DNA of 64,000 bases from JAQGMJ01 sp036498945 (lineage in GTDB: Bacteria; Pseudomonadota; Gammaproteobacteria; Burkholderiales; JAEUOS01): positions 61,204-125,203 of the forward strand of contig DASYEQ010000008.1 of NCBI GenBank assembly GCA_036498945.1. The letters run 5' to 3'. The notes below the pieces were generated by a model. The model had not been told where the DNA came from. It made no database searches and saw only the letters and a list, made by a program, of their open reading frames with translations. This document shows positions 36,276-45,157 of this stretch, in pieces. Position numbers and translations under genes: made by a program. Numbering within the stretch: position 1 is the first letter of the stretch; each line of letters starts with the position of its first letter.

Positions 36276-36569
36276 TCAGGCCTCAGGCCTTTTCCGGCCG
36301 TAGAGGTCGCGCAGTTCGTCCTTGGCTTTTTCGAGGGTCTTGCGGCGCGTCGGCGAGAGCTTGCGGCCCATGCGGTTGATGAAAAAGTTGAGCATGGACA
36401 TGGCCGAACGGAAGGGCGACGACTTGCGGCGCCGGCTGTGCTCGGCCGAACTCTTCAGCGACAGTGCGATGCGCCGCGGGCTGCGCTGGGTGAAGATGTT
36501 GGGCTCCAGGGTCAGGGCGTCGCTTTCACGGCCGACGCGCGCCGACCAGCGGTGGGCGGCGGTGCTCAT
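36276..36569 (-). CDS. DUF3175-type small protein
   Basis: A 97-residue basic protein with WSARVGRESDALTLEPNIFT, then IALSLKSSAEHSRRRKSSPFRSAMSMLNFFINRMGRKL, which I recognise as the DUF3175 pattern. Function unknown. AGGAG lies upstream of the ATG. It is 21 bases downstream of the next small gene on the same strand, suggesting a two-gene unit. Confidence 0.8.
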   Translation of the reverse strand: MSTAAHRWSARVGRESDALTLEPNIFTQRSPRRIALSLKSSAEHSRRRKSSPFRSAMSMLNFFINRMGRKLSPTRRKTLEKAKDELRDLYGRKRPEA

Positions 36570-36590
36570 GGGATTCTCCTATGAAAGGGG

Positions 36591-36875
36591 CTACGTGCGG
36601 TCGCTGTTCTTGCGCTCGCGCAGGTTGCGGCTGCCGGGATCGACGGCATCTTCGACCTCGATGCCCGGCGGCAGGCCGGTGTGCACGATGTGCTTGAAGC
36701 TGCCCTCGGGTTTTTGCTGCGGTTTGGGTTCCGCGCTGGAAAGCGGGCGGGTACCGTCGGCGGGCTGCGCACGGCCTTCGGCGTGCGCGCCTTGCAGCAG
36801 CTCCTTTTCGCGCTGGGCGGGGCTGCGCTCGTCGGCGGTGTTGAAGTTTGGCTTGGATGAATCGCGATCTTGCAT
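36591..36875 (-). CDS. Small hydrophilic protein of unknown function
   Basis: A 94-residue, charged, low-complexity protein, probably largely disordered (RSPAQREKELLQGAHAEG, then KPEGSFKHIVHTGLPPGIEVEDAVDPGSRN). I do not recognise a family. ATG at 36875 is chosen since AAGGAGG lies six bases ahead; an earlier in-frame ATG at 36899 lacks such a site. The strong ribosome site and the DUF3175 partner support it being real. Confidence 0.7.
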   Translation of the reverse strand: MQDRDSSKPNFNTADERSPAQREKELLQGAHAEGRAQPADGTRPLSSAEPKPQQKPEGSFKHIVHTGLPPGIEVEDAVDPGSRNLRERKNSDRT

Positions 36876-37112
36876 GATGGCCTCCTTGGCATGATTCACG
36901 CCCGCCGTGGCAATTGTTTCGATGGCGGGTTATTGAATGGAGCAAGGCGCATGCGCACCGCGGTGCAGGCGACGCCGCCAGCTCTAAGTCAAAGCTGCAA
37001 TTGCCGGTAGGAAGTACCAGTACAAAGGCCGCTGCAGCGCGAATGCGGCGCGGCAGCATGGGCATGGCGGCTGCTAAACCCTTGAAGGACACCACCTTTC
37101 AAGGAGAACAGC

Positions 37113-37628
37113 ATGGACCGAGCCCTTTACTGCATCGCGCGCACCAGCGCGCAGGCCGAACGCATCATCACGGAACTGAAACAGGTCGGCTTTCTGGGCG
37201 ACGACATTTCCGTGCTGCTGGCCGACAAGGGCGGCACGCGCGATTTTGCGCACGAGCACAACACCAAGGCGCCGGAGGGCGCGGTGGCAGGTGGCGTCGC
37301 GGGCATGGGCGCCGGCGCGGTGCTGGGCTGGCTGGCGGGCATCGGCACGCTCACCATTCCCGGTGTCGGGCCATTCCTCGCGGCAGGGCCGGTGATGGCG
37401 GCGCTTTCCGCGGCCGCGGTGGGCACCGCCGCCGGCGGCGTCATCGGTGCGCTCGCCGGCGTGGGGATACCGGAATACGAAGCCAAGCTGTTCGAGGGCA
37501 AGCTGCGCGCCGGCAATATCCTGATCTCGGCGCACACCGAAGACAGCAAGCAGCGCCGCCGTGCGCGCGAGATTTTCCAGGCCGCCGGCGCGGAGAACAT
37601 CGCCTCTGCCGCAGAAGCCACGGTGTAG
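37113..37628 (+). CDS. General-stress-type protein with Gly/Ala-rich core
   Basis: A 171-residue protein. The N-terminal part, ALYCIARTSAQAERIITELKQVGFLGDDISVL, resembles the fold at the start of heat- and general-stress proteins of the YflT/17M kind. A hydrophobic glycine-rich stretch (about 48-115) could cross or associate with the membrane, and the C-terminal part, GNILISAHTEDSKQRRRAREIF, looks like a second copy of the small domain. CAAGGAG precedes the ATG. It may be transcribed with paoABC, 45 bases downstream, but a link is not evident. Confidence 0.75.
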   Translation: MDRALYCIARTSAQAERIITELKQVGFLGDDISVLLADKGGTRDFAHEHNTKAPEGAVAGGVAGMGAGAVLGWLAGIGTLTIPGVGPFLAAGPVMAALSAAAVGTAAGGVIGALAGVGIPEYEAKLFEGKLRAGNILISAHTEDSKQRRRAREIFQAAGAENIASAAEATV

Positions 37629-37673
37629 CGGGAAGGTATGTAGCGAAAAGTTGTCAGCGAAAGGTTCATCAAC

Positions 37674-38363
37674 ATGGCAGACGAAAAGCAGGGCGCCCGC
37701 GCGCGACTGAGCCGCCGCGCCTTCATGCAGGGCACGGCGGCAGGTGCTGCCGCCACCGTCCTGCCGGCGGCGCACGCGCAAAGCGATACGGTTGCAGTGG
37801 CGGCACAGGCGCGCAGCGCGCCGGTGCCGCCGCCCGCAAGCGGCGACGAACTCACCCTCAATGTCAACGGCCGCGCGCAGGTGATGCGGGTCGAACCCAC
37901 CGTCACCCTGCTGGACGCCTTGCGCGACCACGCGGGGCTTACCGGCACCAAGAAGGGCTGCGACCACGGCCAGTGCGGCGCCTGCACCGTGCTGATCAAC
38001 GGCCGGCGCGTCAATTCCTGCCTGACGCTGGCGATGATGCACGATGGCGAAGAGATCACCACCATCGAAGGCCTGGCGCAAAACGGCCGCCTGCATGAGG
38101 TGCAGGCCGCCTTCGTCGAGTACGACGCCTTCCAGTGCGGCTACTGTACGCCGGGGCAGATATGTTCCTCGGTGGCGATGCTGGCGGAGGCCGAAGCCGG
38201 CACGCCCAGCGCCGTCACCAGCGATGCCGACCTGCGGGGCGGGCGCACGCCGCAACTGTCGGATGCCGAGATCCGCGAGCGCATGAGCGGTAACATCTGC
38301 CGCTGCGGTGCCTATCCCAACATCGTCGCCGCCTTGCGCGCGGTGTACGGCAAGAGCGCATAG
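37674..38363 (+). CDS. paoA: Aldehyde oxidoreductase 2Fe-2S subunit (PaoA type)
   Basis: A 229-residue subunit with a twin-arginine-type signal (LSRRAFMQGTAAGAAATVLPAAHA), so the complex is exported folded. The plant-type 2Fe-2S cluster is at CDHGQCGACTVLINGRRVNSC and the second cluster at CGYCTPGQ with NICRCGAYPNI. It passes electrons from the molybdenum site. With the two genes downstream it forms a periplasmic PaoABC-like aldehyde oxidoreductase. Confidence 0.92.
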   Translation: MADEKQGARARLSRRAFMQGTAAGAAATVLPAAHAQSDTVAVAAQARSAPVPPPASGDELTLNVNGRAQVMRVEPTVTLLDALRDHAGLTGTKKGCDHGQCGACTVLINGRRVNSCLTLAMMHDGEEITTIEGLAQNGRLHEVQAAFVEYDAFQCGYCTPGQICSSVAMLAEAEAGTPSAVTSDADLRGGRTPQLSDAEIRERMSGNICRCGAYPNIVAALRAVYGKSA

Positions 38364-38373
38364 GGAGGCCGCC

Positions 38374-39360
38374 ATGCAAGCATTCAGCTATACGCGGCCG
38401 GCCAGCGTCGATGAAGCCCTGCGTGCCGGCGCGGCCGACGGCAGCGTCTTCATCGGTGGTGGCACCAACCTGCTTGACCTGGTCAAGAACGACGTGGCGA
38501 AACCGATTCGCCTGGTCGACATCAATCGCCTGCCGCTGGCGGTGATCAGCGAGACGCCCGGCGGCGGCCTGTCGATCGGCGCTTTGGCGCGCAACAGCGA
38601 CACCGCCTATCACGCGCTGGTGCGCACCCGTTACCCCGTATTGAGCCAGGCGTTGCTGGCCGGCGCGTCGCCGCAGTTGCGCAACATGGCCACCGTCGGC
38701 GGCAACCTGATGCAGCGCACCCGCTGCGGCTATTTCACCGACACCGGCTTTGCCATGTGCAACAAGCGCAACCCTGGCAGCGGTTGCGCCGCCTTGCAGG
38801 GGCGCAACCGCATGCACGCGGTGCTGGGCGGCAGCGCGCAATGCGTGGCCGTCAATCCTTCGGACATGAGTGTGGCCTTGGCTGCGCTGGATGCCTCGGT
38901 GGTGCTGCGTGGGCCGCAAGGCGAGCGGCGTGTGGCGCTGACCGAATTCCACCGCGTGCCCGGCAACACGCCGGAGCGCGACACCAACCTGATGCCGGGT
39001 GAACTGATCACCGCGGTGGAACTGCCGCCTCCAATGCCGAACGCGCGTTCGCACTATCTGAAGGTGCGCGACCGCGCCAGCTACGCCTTTGCGCTGGCGT
39101 CCGCCGCGGTGGTGCTGGATACCGACGGCCGCACGATCCGCAGCGCGCGCATCGCTTTGGGTGGCGTGGCGACCAAGCCCTGGCGCGCACTTGCCACCGA
39201 GCGCGCGCTGGCGGGGCAGCGCATGGACGCGGCGGTGTTTCGGCGCGCGGCCGCGCTGGCGGTGCGCGATGCGCATCCCCTGCGCGAGAACGCGTTCAAG
39301 ATCGAACTGGCGCAGCGCACCGTGGTGCGCGCGCTGCAGGAAGCCGGAGGTGCGGCATGA
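38374..39360 (+). CDS. paoB: Aldehyde oxidoreductase FAD subunit (PaoB type)
   Basis: A 328-residue FAD-binding subunit: VFIGGGTNLLDLVKNDVAKP and ATVGGNLMQRTRCGYF bind FAD. The insertion CGYFTDTGFAMCNKRNPGSGC carries cysteines for an additional 4Fe-4S cluster, a feature of the PaoB branch and not of ordinary xanthine dehydrogenases. The stop overlaps the next gene start (ATGA). Confidence 0.92.
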   Translation: MQAFSYTRPASVDEALRAGAADGSVFIGGGTNLLDLVKNDVAKPIRLVDINRLPLAVISETPGGGLSIGALARNSDTAYHALVRTRYPVLSQALLAGASPQLRNMATVGGNLMQRTRCGYFTDTGFAMCNKRNPGSGCAALQGRNRMHAVLGGSAQCVAVNPSDMSVALAALDASVVLRGPQGERRVALTEFHRVPGNTPERDTNLMPGELITAVELPPPMPNARSHYLKVRDRASYAFALASAAVVLDTDGRTIRSARIALGGVATKPWRALATERALAGQRMDAAVFRRAAALAVRDAHPLRENAFKIELAQRTVVRALQEAGGAA

Positions 39361-41561
39361 ACCCGATCATCGGCCAGGCGCTGGACCGCGCCGACGGTCC
39401 CGCCAAGGTCACCGGCGCCGCGCAATACGCGGGCGATTTTTCCGCGCCCGGCATGGCCTACGCCGTGCTGGTGCAAAGCACGATTCCGCGCGGGCGCATC
39501 ACAGGCATTGCCGCCGAAGCGGCGCAACGCGCGCCCGGCGTGCTCTACGTGATGACGCACCTGAATGCCCCGCGCCTGCCGCAGGGTGGCAAGGCCGCAT
39601 TCGGCCCGCCCGCCGGGCGCATGCTGTCATTGTTGCAGGAGCCTGACATCCATTACAACGGCCAGCCGGTCGCGGTGGTGGTGGCCGACACCTTCCAGCA
39701 TGCGCAGGCGGCCGCCGCGCAACTGCGCGTCAGCTATGAGCGCCAGGGCGCGGTGCTCGATTTTGCTGCTGCGAAACGCTCCGCCTATCCACCCAAGCAG
39801 GCCAACCGCGAACCCGCCGACGCTGCCTGGGGAGACCCCGCGGGCGGCATGAAGCGCGCCGCTACCAAGGTGGATTATGTCTACACGACGCCGATGCAGA
39901 CCCACAACCCGATGGAGCCGCACGCCACCATGGCGAGCTGGCAGGGCGACCAACTGGTGATCTACGACGCCACCCAGGGTATTTCCGGCGTGCGCAAGAC
40001 GGTCTCGAAAACCCTGGGCATCGACCCGGCGAAGGTGCGCGTGATCTCGCCTTACGTCGGCGGCGGCTTCGGCTGCAAAGGCTCGGTGTGGTCGCATGTG
40101 GTGCTCACCGCCATGGCTGCGCGCGTGTTGCGGCGGCCGGTGCGCCTGGTGCTGGCGCGGCCGCAGATGTTCGGCCCGGTCGGCGGGCGGCCGCTCACCG
40201 AGCAGCACGTAGCGCTGGGTGCCGCCGGCGACGGGCGCTTTACCGCGATTCGCCACGATTCGATCTCCCACACCTCGGTGATGGAGGATTTCGTCGAACC
40301 TTCGGCGGTGCAGACGCGCATGCTCTACGCCACCGACAACGCCTCGACCACGCATCGCCTGGTCAAGCTCAATGTCGGCGTGCCGACCTTCCAGCGCGCC
40401 CCGGGCGAAGCCACCGGCACCTTCGCGCTGGAGTCGGCGCTCGACGAGCTGTCTTACGCGCTCAACCTCGACCCGATCGAGCTACGCCTGCGCAACTACG
40501 CCGAGAACGATCCGCACGAGGGCAAGCCCTTTTCCAGCAAGTCCCTGCGCGAGTGCTATCGCGCCGGCGCCGAGCGTTTCGGCTGGAGCCGGCGGCCGCG
40601 CCAGGCGGGCGGCTGGCGCGAGGGCAACGAACTGGTTGGCTGGGGCATGGCCACCGCGACCTATCCGGCACGTGGCCAGCCGGCCTCCGCCAGCGCCAAA
40701 ATCCTCTCCGACGGCACCGCCGTGGTGCGCAGCGGCACCCAGGACATCGGCACCGGCACCTACACCGTGATGGCGCAGGTGGCGGCCGAAACACTGGGGC
40801 TGCCGATCGAGCGCGTGCGTTTCGAACTGGGCGACTCCACCATGCCGGAGGCGCCGGTTTCCGGCGGCTCGACCACGGTGGCGAGCGTCTCGCCGGCGGT
40901 GCAGGCCGCTTGTGCGCAGGCGCGCGCGAAACTGATCGAGGCCGCGGTTGCGCCCGGCGGGCCGCTGGCAGGCATGGCGCCGGCCGATGTGGTGGCCGAC
41001 AACGGCTGGCTGGCGCCGCGTGCCGATCCGGCGCGGCGCATCTCGTATGCGCGCGCGGTCGATGGACGCGGCGCCATCGAGGGCAGGGCGGACACCAGGC
41101 CGGGCGAAGACGTCAAGCAATACTCGATGCATTCCTTCGGCGCCGTGTTCGTCGAGGCGCGCGTGGACCGCGACCTCGGGCGCATCCGCGTGCCGCGCGT
41201 GGTCGGCGCCTATGGCGTCGGCCGGCGCCTGAACGAGAAGACGGCGCGCAGCCAGTTGATGGGCGGTATCGTCTGGGGCCTGTCGATGGCGCTGTTCGAG
41301 GAGAGCCAGCTCGATTTGGCCAGTGGGCGCTTCGTCAATGCCAATCTCGCCGAGTACCACGTGCCGGTGAATGCCGACGTCGGCGAAATCGAGGTGCTGT
41401 TCGTCGACGAGGTGGATACGCACATCAACCCCTTGGGCGCCAAGGGCATCGGCGAAATCGGCATCACCGGGATGAGCGCGGCTGTCGCCAATGCGGTGTA
41501 TCACGCGACGAGAAAGCGCGTGCGTGATTTGCCGATCACGCTGGACAAACTGCTTGCCTGA
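39357..41561 (+). CDS. paoC: Aldehyde oxidoreductase molybdenum subunit (PaoC type)
   Basis: A 734-residue molybdopterin-cytosine-dinucleotide subunit. VISPYVGGGFGCKG and the C-terminal AKGIGEIGITGMSAAVANAVYHAT, with the catalytic glutamate, are the cofactor-binding motifs of the xanthine oxidase family. It oxidises aldehydes to acids; E. coli PaoABC prefers aromatic aldehydes, while the substrate here is open. No PaoD/XdhC-type maturation gene follows in this window, so it must be supplied from elsewhere. Confidence 0.92.
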   Translation: MNPIIGQALDRADGPAKVTGAAQYAGDFSAPGMAYAVLVQSTIPRGRITGIAAEAAQRAPGVLYVMTHLNAPRLPQGGKAAFGPPAGRMLSLLQEPDIHYNGQPVAVVVADTFQHAQAAAAQLRVSYERQGAVLDFAAAKRSAYPPKQANREPADAAWGDPAGGMKRAATKVDYVYTTPMQTHNPMEPHATMASWQGDQLVIYDATQGISGVRKTVSKTLGIDPAKVRVISPYVGGGFGCKGSVWSHVVLTAMAARVLRRPVRLVLARPQMFGPVGGRPLTEQHVALGAAGDGRFTAIRHDSISHTSVMEDFVEPSAVQTRMLYATDNASTTHRLVKLNVGVPTFQRAPGEATGTFALESALDELSYALNLDPIELRLRNYAENDPHEGKPFSSKSLRECYRAGAERFGWSRRPRQAGGWREGNELVGWGMATATYPARGQPASASAKILSDGTAVVRSGTQDIGTGTYTVMAQVAAETLGLPIERVRFELGDSTMPEAPVSGGSTTVASVSPAVQAACAQARAKLIEAAVAPGGPLAGMAPADVVADNGWLAPRADPARRISYARAVDGRGAIEGRADTRPGEDVKQYSMHSFGAVFVEARVDRDLGRIRVPRVVGAYGVGRRLNEKTARSQLMGGIVWGLSMALFEESQLDLASGRFVNANLAEYHVPVNADVGEIEVLFVDEVDTHINPLGAKGIGEIGITGMSAAVANAVYHATRKRVRDLPITLDKLLA

Positions 41562-41667
41562 GCAGGTATGGCGCTTGCACTGATCTAGCCATGCCGCCGC
41601 CCGAATCGTCGCGGGCGGTGGCGCGAGAGGCCCGATTTACCGGGCATCCGCTTTCAAGGAGACCCTC

Positions 41668-42336
41668 ATGACTATTTCACTGCATAAATTGCTGGCCCTC
41701 AGCGCCGCCGCCATGGCTACGTTGGCATTCAGTCCCGCTTATGCTGCTGGCGCCGCGGGTGGTGTCGCTGGTGGTGCTGGTGCGGCGGCGGGTGGCGGCG
41801 TTGCCGCTGCTTCCGCCGGTGCGGCGGGCGCCGCCGGCGCACCTAGCGGCGGGAATTCGCCGATTGGCAACGGCTTCGCCGGCGGCAATATGGCGGTCAA
41901 TGGCGGCACCGGCGTTTCCGCCGGCCTGCCCAGCACCAACCCCACCAGCATCACCGGCTCAAGTGCTGCCGCCGCGCCGACTGCGCAGGGCGTGCGGCCC
42001 AACGGTTCGGTGCCGGGCACGGTGGACCTGAGCGGCTCGAATGCCGCTGCGGCAACGACGGCCTCCGCGCAGCCCCTGGAGATCACCGGCAGCGGGCCGA
42101 ACGCCCTGCAACCCGCCGTGCCGACCCTGCCTAATAGTGCCAACGCCAACGCCACCGTGGCCCCCAACGGCATGATCACCGGCACCAACGCCGGCGCGAC
42201 CTCGACCACGCAAAACGGCGTCACCGTCACCCCCGCGCCGGGGATGCGGTCCAACGGTAGCGCGGTCGGCAGCGTTGACCTGACGCCGAATGCGGACGTT
42301 CCGGGCACCACGGTGTCCACTACCGGCGCGCAATAA
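41668..42336 (+). CDS. Secreted Ala/Gly/Thr-rich repeat protein
   Basis: A 222-residue protein with a signal peptide (LLALSAAAMATLAFSPAYA) and otherwise low-complexity sequence rich in Gly, Ala, Ser, Thr and Asn. Two related segments stand out: GVRPNGSVPGTVDLSGS and GMRSNGSAVGSVDLTPN. No cysteines or aromatic residues occur in the mature part, which suggests a disordered or surface-exposed protein. AAGGAG precedes the ATG and a strong terminator follows, so the gene is real, but I recognise no family. Confidence 0.7.
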   Translation: MTISLHKLLALSAAAMATLAFSPAYAAGAAGGVAGGAGAAAGGGVAAASAGAAGAAGAPSGGNSPIGNGFAGGNMAVNGGTGVSAGLPSTNPTSITGSSAAAAPTAQGVRPNGSVPGTVDLSGSNAAAATTASAQPLEITGSGPNALQPAVPTLPNSANANATVAPNGMITGTNAGATSTTQNGVTVTPAPGMRSNGSAVGSVDLTPNADVPGTTVSTTGAQ

Positions 42337-42354
42337 CCTGCCCGCATGCCGAAG

Positions 42355-42379
42355 AGCCGCGGCCTGGCCGCGGCTTTTT
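42355..42379 (+). terminator. Terminator of the Ala/Gly-rich protein gene
   Basis: AGCCGCGGCC-TG-GCCGCGGCT (a 9 to 10-bp stem) followed by TTTTTG, 18 bases after the stop codon. A standard intrinsic terminator. Confidence 0.9.
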
Positions 42380-42493
42380 GTTTTCCCCGGGGGCACGGGC
42401 GACATTGTGTATGCTTGCGCTCCCGCAAGCTTAATCAGGACAGGAAATGCAGCAACAGCAGCAACATGGCGCCGCCCGGAAGGAGTACGGGCG

Positions 42494-44524
42494 ATGAGCG
42501 ATGCCATGCAGCGCGCCCGCGAATTGTTCACCGCCGCACTGGCGCGCCATGTGGAAAAGGACCATGCGGGGGCCGAAGATCTGTATCGCCAGGCTTTGCA
42601 ACTGGCGCCGGGGCGGCCCAGCATCGTGTTCAACCTCGGGCGCTTGATGCTCGACGAAGGGCGCCTGGAGGAAGCCGAAGCCCTGTTCCGCGAAGTGGTG
42701 GCACAGGCGCCCGATCACGAGGCGTATTTCAATCTCGGCCTGGCGCTGGCCGGCCGGGGGCGCTTCGAAGACGCGCTTGCGCCTTATGAACAAGCCATCG
42801 CGCAAGCGCCGGAATTCGCGCCCGCGCAGGCGGCGCGCGGCTGGGCGCTGGAGCAGCTAGTGCGCTTGTCGGAGGCGCTGCTTTGCCACGCGCGCAGCGT
42901 CGAACTGGCCCCCGACAATGCCGAATACCAGGGGAGCTTTTGCCGCTGCGCCGGGCAACTGGCCGAATTCGACGCGCAAGCAGCGGCGACTCACGAGACC
43001 GCGGTGCTGATCTGCCTGAAAGGCGGCAACGTCGATCATCAGCAATTGCAGCAGCTGGTGTTGAGCCTGCTGCGGCGACGCTTCGCGCGCCTGCGCGAGC
43101 AGATGGAGGCGGCCGATTTCGACTGGGCGCGGGTGGCGCAGGCGGCGCCGCAGGAACTGCGCGCGTTTTGCGGCGACTGGCTGCTGCTGGGTGCACTGGA
43201 GAAGATTTCCCTAACGGACTATTCCAGCGAAGCATTTTTCACCGGCCTGCGCCGCGGCCTGCTGCGCCTGGTGCTGGCCGGCCCGGTTGACGAAGCGCTG
43301 GCGCCGCCGGTCACCGGCATCGCCATGCTGCTGGCCTGCCAGTGCTTTCTTAACGAGTACGTGTGGGATGTGCGCGAAGACGAGGCGCGGCAGGCAGCCA
43401 CGCTGCTGGCGCGGGTCGAGGGCGGCATGGGCGGGGCCGGCCTGAGCGACCTGCATTTCGCCGTGCTCGGCTGCTACCAGGCGCTATGCCAGCGCGAGGC
43501 GCTGGCGCAATGGCTGATGGGCGGCCTGTCCCGCGTGGGCACGGTGGCGCGGCGCACGCTGCAAATGCAGGTGGCCGAGCCGCTGGCGGAAGCGGCCATC
43601 GCGCGCGAATTGCCGGAGATGGCGCCTATCCATGACGGCACTTCGCTGGCGGTGAAGGCGCAGTACGAAGAAAACCCGTATCCGCGCTGGCTGACGCTGC
43701 CGCGCGTCGCCCCCTTGCCTTACATCGAGCACGTGCGGCGCGATATCGCGCCGCATCAGCCGACGCTCGCGGCTGCCACGCAAAATCCGCAGATCCTCAT
43801 CGCCGGCTGCGGCACCGGGCGCCACGCGCTCCTCTACGCGCGTGCGTTCGCCGGGGCGCGCATCACCGCCATCGACCTTTCCGGCGCCAGCCTGGCCTAC
43901 GCGTTGCGCAAGGCGCAGGAGATGGGCGTGACCAATGTGCGCTTCCTGCGCGGCGACATCCTCGATCTGGATGCGCTGGAGGGGCAGTTCGATGTCGTCT
44001 CCAGCATCGGCGTCCTGCACCACATGGCCGATCCCGAAGCGGGCCTGGCGGCATTGTTGCGGCGCCTGCGCCCGCAAGGCTACCTGATGCTCGGGCTGTA
44101 TAGCGAGCTGGCGCGGCGCCAGATCGTCCGCGTGCGCGCGCAGATTGCCGCCCAGGACCTTCCCGCCACCCCCGAAGGCATTCGTGCCTGCCGTGCCTGG
44201 ATGCGCGCGCAGCCGGAGGGCGAATTCACCCGCCTGATGCGCGACGCCACCGACTTCTACTCGACCTCGATGGTGCGCGACCTGCTGTTCCACGTGCAGG
44301 AGCGGCGCTACACGGTGCCGCAATTGCGCGACATGCTGGCGCGCCACAAGCTCGAATTCATGGGCTTCGCCACCGGCCACGAGATGCGCATCAAGGCGCT
44401 GTACCGCGAGAACTTCCCCAAGGACGAGGCGATGCTCGACCTGGCGCAATGGGACGCACTGGAGCAGGACCATCCGGACCTGTTCCGTGGCATGTACCAG
44501 TTCTGGGTGCGGCCGCAGGCGTAA
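42494..44524 (+). CDS. TPR protein fused to a SAM-dependent methyltransferase
   Basis: A 676-residue two-part protein. Residues 1 to about 140 hold TPR repeats (AEDLYRQALQLAPGRPSIVFNLGRLML and relatives); a helical middle part of unknown type follows; from about 390, after the motif YEENPYPRW, comes a class I methyltransferase with IAGCGTGRHALLYAR, AIDLSGASLAYA and VSSIGVLHHM. The target is unknown; relatives with the NPYPRW motif suggest a large protein substrate. AAGGAG lies nine bases ahead. Read alone, convergent with the phosphatase gene. Confidence 0.85.
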   Translation: MSDAMQRARELFTAALARHVEKDHAGAEDLYRQALQLAPGRPSIVFNLGRLMLDEGRLEEAEALFREVVAQAPDHEAYFNLGLALAGRGRFEDALAPYEQAIAQAPEFAPAQAARGWALEQLVRLSEALLCHARSVELAPDNAEYQGSFCRCAGQLAEFDAQAAATHETAVLICLKGGNVDHQQLQQLVLSLLRRRFARLREQMEAADFDWARVAQAAPQELRAFCGDWLLLGALEKISLTDYSSEAFFTGLRRGLLRLVLAGPVDEALAPPVTGIAMLLACQCFLNEYVWDVREDEARQAATLLARVEGGMGGAGLSDLHFAVLGCYQALCQREALAQWLMGGLSRVGTVARRTLQMQVAEPLAEAAIARELPEMAPIHDGTSLAVKAQYEENPYPRWLTLPRVAPLPYIEHVRRDIAPHQPTLAAATQNPQILIAGCGTGRHALLYARAFAGARITAIDLSGASLAYALRKAQEMGVTNVRFLRGDILDLDALEGQFDVVSSIGVLHHMADPEAGLAALLRRLRPQGYLMLGLYSELARRQIVRVRAQIAAQDLPATPEGIRACRAWMRAQPEGEFTRLMRDATDFYSTSMVRDLLFHVQERRYTVPQLRDMLARHKLEFMGFATGHEMRIKALYRENFPKDEAMLDLAQWDALEQDHPDLFRGMYQFWVRPQA

Positions 44525-44539
44525 GTGCCGCGGGCAGGG

Positions 44540-45157
44540 TCAGCGCCCTTGCGTGGCGCTGACCGGATTGACGCTGGCCGCCGTCACGTTCCATAGCGCC
44601 AGCACCGGCGCGTCGAAATGGTGCTCGTCGATGGCCAGGACGCTCAAGGATGCGGTGGAAAGTTGCAGGTGCCGCGCCTCGACCAGCGGCCATTCAAGCC
44701 AGCGAGCCGCCAGGCTCACGCCCAGGTGACCGTGGGTGAACAGCGCGATATTGCCTTCAAGCGTGCGCAGGCGCGCGATCAATCCGTCGACACGCAATGC
44801 CAGCTGCGCCGGCGTTTCACCGTTCGGGCAGCCGTCGCGAAAGATCAGCCAGTCGGGCCGGTCGCGGCGGATGTCGGCGGAGCGCAAGCCTTCGTAGTCG
44901 CCGTAATTCCACTCGGCAAGACCCTCTTCAACCCGCGCCTGCGCACCCAGTCCCGCCAGTTCGCAGGTGCGCCGTGCGCGCTGGCGCGGGCTGGTGAAAA
45001 CATGATCGAAGCGGATGCCGGCGAGCAATGGCGCGAGCGCGCGTGCCTGCGCCTCGCCGTTGGCAGTCAGCGCGATATCGGTGCGCCCGGTGTGCTGGCC
45101 GGACAGCGACCACTCGGTTTCGCCGTGGCGGATCAGGTGAACGCGCGGTGCGCTCAT
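44540..45157 (-). CDS. Histidine phosphatase (phosphoglycerate-mutase-like)
   Basis: A 205-residue protein starting RVHLIRHGETEWSLSGQHTGRTDI, the phosphohistidine motif, with the second catalytic histidine in LFTHGHLGVSLAARW and the acid in EWNYGDYEG. Relatives include the GpmB-like and sugar-phosphate phosphatases; substrate unknown. The ATG overlaps the stop of the aldolase gene (ATGA), so it is translated with it at the end of the minus-strand block. Confidence 0.88.
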   Translation of the reverse strand: MSAPRVHLIRHGETEWSLSGQHTGRTDIALTANGEAQARALAPLLAGIRFDHVFTSPRQRARRTCELAGLGAQARVEEGLAEWNYGDYEGLRSADIRRDRPDWLIFRDGCPNGETPAQLALRVDGLIARLRTLEGNIALFTHGHLGVSLAARWLEWPLVEARHLQLSTASLSVLAIDEHHFDAPVLALWNVTAASVNPVSATQGR

